Origin: JBARDN01 sp963755705
GTDB lineage: Bacteria > Desulfobacterota > Binatia > Binatales > Binataceae
Direction of reading: 5' to 3'
Length of the DNA: 64,000 nucleotides
Assembly (NCBI GenBank): GCA_963755705.1
Contig: CAVWKW010000003.1
Coordinates: forward strand, 496,001-560,000
Each line of letters opens with the position of its first letter. Within the stretch, counting starts at the first letter, position 1. Below, piece after piece: positions 58,947 to 64,000 of this stretch. The notes under the pieces are model-generated. The model made no database searches, was not told the DNA's origin, and saw only the letters and a program-made list of their open reading frames with translations. The position numbers were made by a program, and so were the translations under genes.

Positions 58947-61361
58947 TTAGAGCGACGGCAACGGGATAGTCAACGCGTCGTAAACCGCGAACCGCGGCCC
59001 GTAGGCCGACTGGAAGACGCCGATTCCGGTTGCCGGCCGAATCAGATTGGTTCGATCGAACAAATTGATCAGCACGATCCGGTCAGTGATCGTCCCGAGC
59101 CTCGGAACGTCAAAGTCGCGGGCGCCGCTGGCGTTGAACTGCCACACATTGGGTAGCTGCGTAGTATTTGCGAAGCCTCCCCGCAAACCGCTGCTGTACA
59201 GCCCGTCGAAGGTGAAGTGATAACGCCGCCATCGATAGGCTGCGCCCCATGAAGCACCGACCAGCGGAGTGTGATCGAGCACGATGTAGTGCTTATCGAT
59301 ATACTCGAGCTGCGCCAGCGGCGGGAAATTGTACTGTCCGCTCGCGACCCCGCGTACTTCTTCGCGCGCGACGAATACTGTGCCGCGCAAGGTCAATTGA
59401 GGCAGAGTGTAGGTCAGCGAATTCTCGAGGCCAGCGCCGTATCCGCGGACGTAATTGAACGGCGCGTCCAGCGGCACAAATCCGAACTGCCCTTCGTCAA
59501 GGTAATGCCGATCGATCCGAAAATAACTATCCTGTGTCATGACAAGGTTGGGAGCTATCTGATGGCGGTAGCCGACATCCCAGGTGTAGTCAGTCTCCGC
59601 ATATAAACTGGTTCCCAATGGAATGCCGGGCCCTACGCCGCCAGTGGTTCCGGAGAGCTTCGTGATACCTGACGACAGGTTCTGGAAATTCGGCACCTGG
59701 AAGTTGCGCGCGAAGCCGGCGTGGATAGTCGTGTCCGGCCGCGCCTTCCAGATGAAGTTGATCGTCGGACTGAACTGGCTATCGTTAGCGAAACCGCTCA
59801 CGCGGTCCCATCGCGAACCATAGTTGACGCTGAGCGTGTCGGTCAGCTTCCATGTGTCCTGTATATATACGCCGCAGACCAGATTGATCTTGTTCAGATC
59901 GCTGGTAACCGAGATCGGCGTGTCGAGTGGCTTGCCGCCGACAATCGGAAATGCCTGCGAGGTATTGTCGGATTCGACGCCATACTCGCCAAAGTAAAAG
60001 CCGGTCTTCAGTGCGTGCGGTCCAAATTGATAGCTGAAGCTGCTCTGAAGCGAGTTCGACAAGTCGCTCGTGAAGATCTTTGACGAGATGCCCTGATAGA
60101 TGAGATCGGCGGAAGGATCAGGGTTGAAATTTTCGCGGTTGTAGTGAACCGAATAGGCAAGCTGATACGCGGCACGCTCATTGGGCGCGCCGTCGAGCGC
60201 GAACACCGCGTAATAGTCCTGCTGGTCGAGGTTGGAGTCGATATTTGCCGAAGGATAGTCGGCAGAAGGAGCGCCCTTCAGCGCATACATTGGCGGCAGA
60301 TCCGGTCGATTCGGAAACTCGTTTGCGGCGACCGTCATTCCGGAAATCAGGCTCAGGCGGACGTCCGAGCTGACATTGTAAGTTAAGTACGCAAAGCCCT
60401 GACCCTGATTGGTCGTGTCGTGAATTGGTTCGGTGCCGGGAGTCGCGGAGCTGAGGCCGAGGTTCGAATGCTCATACACTCCCGTCAGGTAGTAGCTGAA
60501 ATCACCGTGGCATCCCCCAAGCGCGAAGCTCGGCGAGGCGGTATCACGCTCGCCGCCGTATATGGTGAACTCGTTTTGTGCGCCGCCGCATCCGCTGCGC
60601 GAATGAATATCGACGACTCCGGAGGTGCGATATCCGTATTCCGCGGGCAGTACTCCGTCGATCAGACTGACGCTTTGAACAAAGTACGAATTTAGCAGTT
60701 GCGTGAAGGTCGGGTCGTTATTGATATCCAGTGGCAGCATTACGCCGTTCAACTGACACTGGATCCCGGCGTGCTCGCCTCGAATATGGATTTCCTGATT
60801 CTGATCGAGGGCGACCCCCGGCATCTGGAGCAGCACGTCATTGAGAGCTGTTGCTTCGCCTTCGGGAAGATTCTCGATATCCTTGGATGTGAAAGTATAT
60901 TTGCTCGCTCCGGTCGCGCTGAGTCCGTTCGGTGCACGGTTCCGAGAGACGGTAATAGGTAGAGTCAACGCCCGTTCGGATTCCATGACCAAGACGACGG
61001 GCGTACCCGCGGCTCCGGGCATCACAATTGACTTGAGCGCGGGTTTGAAGCCGGATTTCGATATCCGAATCTGGTAGCTGCCGCGTGCCGCTGCGGCGAC
61101 ATGGAAATTACCCATTGAGTCGCTGTGTCCGGAAGCGATCACCGCTCCGCCTGCTTTTGTGAGCGATACGGTAGCGCCGGCGATCGGACGCCCGAGAGCG
61201 TCTTTTATATTTCCGGTCAGTGGTTGAGCCAAAGCGGCGGTCGCCGGGATCATCGCGGCTAGCATCAGCACAAGCATCACGGATCCGCGCGTGGCATGGC
61301 GATTCTGGCGCGAAGGCGCGACAAACTGAAGCGCCTGCGCCAGTGATTGCAAAATGCGCAT
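58947..61361 (-). CDS. TonB-dependent receptor with carboxypeptidase-like regulatory N-domain
   Basis: 804 residues from ATG 61361 (ATG 61370 is also possible; the GGGGGTGG site fits the former better). Signal peptide then a beta-sandwich domain (GNIKDALGRPIAGATVSLTK) of the CarboxypepD_reg type. The plug is seen as NVLLQMPGV-like strands (ALNDVLLQMPGVALDQNQEI, IHIRGEHAGIQCQLNGVMLP), followed by a ~550-residue beta barrel with aromatic strand ends. It takes up an unidentified ligand across the outer membrane. A hairpin (61381-61404) lies just before the start codon and a His-rich small gene is next upstream. Confidence 0.92.
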   Translation of the reverse strand: MRILQSLAQALQFVAPSRQNRHATRGSVMLVLMLAAMIPATAALAQPLTGNIKDALGRPIAGATVSLTKAGGAVIASGHSDSMGNFHVAAAARGSYQIRISKSGFKPALKSIVMPGAAGTPVVLVMESERALTLPITVSRNRAPNGLSATGASKYTFTSKDIENLPEGEATALNDVLLQMPGVALDQNQEIHIRGEHAGIQCQLNGVMLPLDINNDPTFTQLLNSYFVQSVSLIDGVLPAEYGYRTSGVVDIHSRSGCGGAQNEFTIYGGERDTASPSFALGGCHGDFSYYLTGVYEHSNLGLSSATPGTEPIHDTTNQGQGFAYLTYNVSSDVRLSLISGMTVAANEFPNRPDLPPMYALKGAPSADYPSANIDSNLDQQDYYAVFALDGAPNERAAYQLAYSVHYNRENFNPDPSADLIYQGISSKIFTSDLSNSLQSSFSYQFGPHALKTGFYFGEYGVESDNTSQAFPIVGGKPLDTPISVTSDLNKINLVCGVYIQDTWKLTDTLSVNYGSRWDRVSGFANDSQFSPTINFIWKARPDTTIHAGFARNFQVPNFQNLSSGITKLSGTTGGVGPGIPLGTSLYAETDYTWDVGYRHQIAPNLVMTQDSYFRIDRHYLDEGQFGFVPLDAPFNYVRGYGAGLENSLTYTLPQLTLRGTVFVAREEVRGVASGQYNFPPLAQLEYIDKHYIVLDHTPLVGASWGAAYRWRRYHFTFDGLYSSGLRGGFANTTQLPNVWQFNASGARDFDVPRLGTITDRIVLINLFDRTNLIRPATGIGVFQSAYGPRFAVYDALTIPLPSL

Positions 61362-61380
61362 AACGAACATCCACCCCCGT

Positions 61381-61404
61381 GGCGCTTTGGCTTAGACAAG
61401 CGCC
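61381..61404 (-). promoter_or_regulatory. hairpin in the leader of the TonB receptor gene
   Basis: Arms GGCGCTT and AAGCGCC (read on the minus strand, 61398-61404 and 61381-61387) with a ten-base loop, starting 20 bases ahead of the start codon. It could influence translation; no riboswitch class recognised. Confidence 0.35.
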
Positions 61405-61491
61405 GACGTCCTCTCGAATGATCGCGACTAGTAAATAGCCAGTCGCAGGGCGCACCCGGGACAGGATTGGTTTCGAAATATGTTTAGGGTA

Positions 61492-61812
61492 CTAAATCGA
61501 CGAAGGCGGACCGCGAGGTGTTTGCGAATCCAAAAGCGCAGGCTTTGCGATAAACGAGCCGCGATCGAATACGGCTTCAATAGCCAGTTCGAAGGAAGGC
61601 GCTAACTTGATTTGGCCGAAGGGGCGCTCGAAGTGCCAATGTCCAAGCTCGTGAGGATCGCCCTCGACCGCCGAAGGCCGATGCCCATGCGCATCATAGA
61701 CATGATGCCCGTGACCATCGCCGTGATGATGATGCGTGGCCGCGTCATCATGGTGAGGATAATGAACATGCGGCTCCGCGCCGCCGCGATGGCGATGATA
61801 TGTCGTTCCCAC
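61492..61812 (-). CDS. histidine-rich small protein
   Basis: 106 residues from GTG 61812. The first ~45 residues are extremely His-rich (HVHYPHHDDAATHHHHGDGH, then GHHVYDAHGH), followed by GHWHFERPFGQIKLAPSFEL and a Pro-rich end. It has no signal sequence in this frame, and no longer frame is available since a stop lies close upstream. It lies between tRNA-Arg(CCG) and the TonB receptor; a metal-binding function (Ni, Zn or Cu) would suit both. Confidence 0.5.
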   Translation of the reverse strand: MGTTYHRHRGGAEPHVHYPHHDDAATHHHHGDGHGHHVYDAHGHRPSAVEGDPHELGHWHFERPFGQIKLAPSFELAIEAVFDRGSFIAKPALLDSQTPRGPPSSI

Positions 61813-61864
61813 GGCGATGCTCTCGTCATAGCACGTGTGAACGCGAGCGGCGAAGAAAAATCAA

Positions 61865-61936
61865 TGCCCCGGCCGGGAATCGAACCCGGACCTAAGGTTC
61901 CGGAGACCTTCGTGATGTCCTTTTCACTACCGGGGC
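61865..61936 (-). tRNA. tRNA-Arg (anticodon CCG)
   Basis: Minus-strand cloverleaf, 72 bases: acceptor GCCCCGG/CCGGGGC plus A, D stem GTGA/TCAC, anticodon stem AAGGT/ACCTT with loop CTCCGGA (anticodon CCG), T arm CCGGG-TTCGATT-CCCGG. CCA not encoded. Confidence 0.93.
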
Positions 61937-62039
61937 GAAAGGTGGACCACCATCAATATATGACCGCTCCCGCGCGGACAAGCGCGGCGCCGTGCTGAGC
62001 GGCATTGACCGGCGGCGCCGCGCAAGGATGATCAGGATC

Positions 62040-62846
62040 ATGCCGACAACTGAAAATCGCGATTGGTCTTCCACGCTGCGCGAGCAGTACAAGGACGGGT
62101 CGAACCTGGGCGCGCGGATGCGCCTGCATAGCCTCTACAGCACCAACAAGTACGGAATTTTCCGCTGGGTGTTCGATCGCTACCGGATTCCCGCCGTCGC
62201 GCGAGTGCTCGAGCTCGGGACCGGCACCGCGCAGTTATGGAAGAGCAACGGCGATCGGATCCCGGCTGGATGGCAAATCACGCTGGCGGATTATTCCGCG
62301 GGAATTCTGCGCGACGGACTCGCGAACCTGCGCGGGATCGAGCATCGCTTCGACGCGATTTCCGCCGACGCGCAGGAGTTGCCGTTTCCGGATCACTCGT
62401 TCGACGCCGTGATCGCCAACTTCATGCTCTATCATGTGCCCGATATCGCGCGTGCGCTGCGCGAGTTCCGCCGCGTGCTCCGTCCGGGAGCGTCGGTCTA
62501 CGCCGCAACGATGAGCACGGCAAACATGCGCGAGTTCGACGAAATGGTCGGCCGCTTCATCCCCGGCGCCACGACAGGGCGCGCGCCGCGGCGCTTTGGC
62601 CTGGATAATGGCTACGAGTATTTCGGCAAGGCGTTCAAGCACGCCACCGTCGAACGGTATCCCGATTCGCTGGTTGTTACCGACGCCGCGCCGGTGATGG
62701 CGTATCTGGAATCGATGTCCTCTATGTCGGGGCTCGGGACGCCGGAGCAGAAGGGCGCGCTGCGCGAATACCTCGAATCCGAAATCGCGGCGCACGGCGC
62801 GATCAAGATGACCAAGGACACGGGGCTGCTTATCGGCAAGATGTGA
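62040..62846 (+). CDS. class I SAM-dependent methyltransferase (UbiE-like)
   Basis: 268 residues from ATG 62040. Motif I VLELGTGTAQLW near residue 60, then ADAQELPFPDHSFDAVIANF and FRRVLRPGASVYAATM, the UbiE/Methyltransf_11 pattern with the LPF/FD link. C-terminal part (DNGYEYFGKAFKHATVERYP) is specific to this group and substrate is unknown. Convergent with the DUF2333 gene, seven bases between stops. Confidence 0.9.
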   Translation: MPTTENRDWSSTLREQYKDGSNLGARMRLHSLYSTNKYGIFRWVFDRYRIPAVARVLELGTGTAQLWKSNGDRIPAGWQITLADYSAGILRDGLANLRGIEHRFDAISADAQELPFPDHSFDAVIANFMLYHVPDIARALREFRRVLRPGASVYAATMSTANMREFDEMVGRFIPGATTGRAPRRFGLDNGYEYFGKAFKHATVERYPDSLVVTDAAPVMAYLESMSSMSGLGTPEQKGALREYLESEIAAHGAIKMTKDTGLLIGKM

Positions 62847-62852
62847 TCGCCA

Positions 62853-63779
62853 TCACAGCGGCGAGCGTTCCACTTCCTCGCGGATCGAATACATCTTCTG
62901 CCGCGCCTCGCTGATATAGGCGTCGAGGTTGCGGCGATGGTTGGCGAAAATTCCGTCAGGCGAGCCGTTGAGAATCACGAGCGGCTTCATCGTCGCGGCC
63001 TGACCGAGCGCCTCGATCGTATCATCGAATAGCTTCTTCAGTACCGGGTCGTCTTTCAGCGTAGTCGCGTATTCACGCTGCAGCGCCTGCATCATGTAGA
63101 ACATCACGTGCGCATAGCCTTGCGCATGATAAAAATAATCGTCGCAATCCCAGGTGTGGACAGGACTGCCGTCGTCCTGAACCGTGCGATACAGCATCGA
63201 GTGCGCGTCGCCCAGCAGGTCGGTCCAAATCTGGAACAGTCGCACCAGCTCGACCGCGCGCTGATTGAGCTCGCGCGAGGTCTCCGGCGTCGCGTGCAGC
63301 CCGGCTACATACATCCGCAGATGCAGGACGCCGTCTTCATACTTGCGCTCGGGCGAGGGCAGCGCCCAGCGGGTCGCGTCGTTGCGGAAGTCGGTGTCGG
63401 CGATCACCAGGTTGTTGTCGAACTGGTTGGAAGAGACCTTGGTCAGGCTGTCTTTGAAGACGCGGCTGGTCTCGCGCACCGCCATGATAATCCCGATCTG
63501 GCGATTCGAGTTGTTGTCCGCCATCAGGTGCGGGCCCCAAATGAAAAGATCGTTGGGACGCCATCCGAAGCCCGAGTGCAGCTCATGATCGACGATCGCC
63601 GCCAGCATCGAGGCGTAAACTTCGCCCGGCTTGAACGGCTTGCCGGCCGGATATTCGGCGCTCAGGTCGTAAGGCAGATGGTCGTGATAAATCTGTCCAA
63701 AGTGGAGCGCCAGGATCGCTCCAAACCACAGCACGAATATCGCCAGCACGGCGACTATCAGATTGCGGCGCGTCAGCAT
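62853..63779 (-). CDS. DUF2333-family membrane-anchored protein
   Basis: 308 residues from ATG 63779. One N-terminal membrane helix (NLIVAVLAIFVLWFGAILAL) and a soluble domain matching DUF2333: GKPFKPGEVYASMLAAIVDH, GWRPNDLFIWGPHLMADNNS, VSSNQFDNNLVIADTDFRND, DDYFYHAQGYAHVMFYMMQA. Function unknown; probably periplasmic. Upstream lies a PBP5-type carboxypeptidase gene, 56 bases away on the same strand. Confidence 0.88.
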   Translation of the reverse strand: MLTRRNLIVAVLAIFVLWFGAILALHFGQIYHDHLPYDLSAEYPAGKPFKPGEVYASMLAAIVDHELHSGFGWRPNDLFIWGPHLMADNNSNRQIGIIMAVRETSRVFKDSLTKVSSNQFDNNLVIADTDFRNDATRWALPSPERKYEDGVLHLRMYVAGLHATPETSRELNQRAVELVRLFQIWTDLLGDAHSMLYRTVQDDGSPVHTWDCDDYFYHAQGYAHVMFYMMQALQREYATTLKDDPVLKKLFDDTIEALGQAATMKPLVILNGSPDGIFANHRRNLDAYISEARQKMYSIREEVERSPL

Positions 63780-63835
63780 CGAAGGGTTGCCCGGCACGGA
63801 CTCGCGACCAGGTATCTGTTGTTCGGCGCGGGACG

Positions 63836-64000
63836 CTATAACTTGCCCAGAATCCTGCCGACGATTCCACCGCTCTTCTTGGGGACGTCGGCTGGCGCCA
63901 CCAGCGCAATCGTGTCGATTGCCTTGCCGTCCTGCATCACCTGCGCGGTCCCGATTTGCTGTCCGGCCTTTAAGGGCGCCGCTACTTCCGGCGGCAGGTT
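63836..64000 (-). CDS. dacA: D-alanyl-D-alanine carboxypeptidase (PBP5 type), C-terminal end
   Basis: The minus strand ending with TAG at 63836 reads NLPPEVAAPLKAGQQIGTAQ, VMQDGKAIDTIALVAPADVP and KKSGGIVGRILGKL. This matches the C-terminal beta domain (PBP5_C) of DacA-type carboxypeptidases. The rest of the gene is beyond the right edge of the window. Enzymes of this kind trim peptidoglycan stem peptides in the periplasm and anchor by the final amphipathic helix, here KSGGIVGRILGKL. Confidence 0.8.
   Translation of the reverse strand, partial: NLPPEVAAPLKAGQQIGTAQVMQDGKAIDTIALVAPADVPKKSGGIVGRILGKL

Noticed and set aside
61612..61998. Met-rich plus-strand frame opposite the His-rich gene
   Set aside because: It runs through the tRNA-Arg and its Met runs are the complement of the His codons.

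Overview
The window is GC-rich DNA from a Gram-negative (diderm) bacterium. Evidence for the outer membrane is an LptB ATPase, a TonB-dependent receptor and several lipoproteins. A luciferase-like F420-type oxidoreductase, thiolase and acyl-CoA dehydrogenase genes, TPT-rich lipoprotein linkers and large ether-lipid-type enzymes would suit an uncultured soil lineage of the Binatota or former Deltaproteobacteria kind. That placement is inference; no rRNA or classical marker gene is present. Almost the whole window is chromosomal and densely coded.

1-12.1 kb: the 3' part of an Mrp/NBP35-type ATPase gene, then a long, tightly packed minus-strand operon read from about 12130 down to 662: TetR regulator, HAD phosphatase, LarA-like protein, a 1464-residue four-domain enzyme (acyl reductase, acyl-AMP ligase, carrier protein, PlsC acyltransferase), S1/P1-type nuclease or phospholipase, dual-specificity phosphatase, phosphatidylcholine synthase-like enzyme and an N-formylglutamate-amidohydrolase-like protein. 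The four-domain enzyme has the layout of the myxobacterial ether-lipid enzyme ElbD, so the operon is the best candidate here for an incompletely described lipid pathway. 12.4-17.8 kb: FMN-binding stress protein, ferredoxin, serine hydrolase, beta-propeller lipoprotein, a candidate small RNA and an aldo/keto reductase.

17.8-31.4 kb is accessory-looking. It holds a GPRT-type repeat-associated protein, a XamI-like restriction-modification locus whose nuclease is frameshifted while the methyltransferase is intact, a hybrid histidine kinase, an acyl-CoA dehydrogenase with a duplicated 3' end 3.5 kb away, a Cys-rich secreted protein, a cupin-cyclase fusion, MsrA, and several families of dispersed palindromic repeats packed into the intergenic gaps.

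31.4-40.1 kb: a TetR-controlled drug-efflux operon (membrane fusion protein, ATPase, permease), a divergent FMN reductase/MarR pair, an acetolactate decarboxylase with an N-terminal ribbon-helix-helix-like segment, a DUF2950 locus and a membrane glycosyltransferase. 40.2-43.4 kb: a tRNA-Arg(TCG) with an adjacent tyrosine integrase, a cluster of short repeats that look like integrase arm sites, and a truncated propeller gene; this is a small or decaying integrative element.

43.4-64 kb: thiolase plus F420-type oxidoreductase, beta-helix protein, MFS transporter, sulfotransferase, 3-methyladenine glycosylase, LptB, a BON-like lipoprotein, alpha/beta hydrolase, LysR regulator with a divergent membrane protein, two methyltransferases, a phosphodiesterase-type lipoprotein next to a GT22 (ALG9-like) mannosyltransferase, a TonB receptor with a His-rich small protein, tRNA-Arg(CCG), a DUF2333 protein and the 3' end of a penicillin-binding protein 5-type gene.
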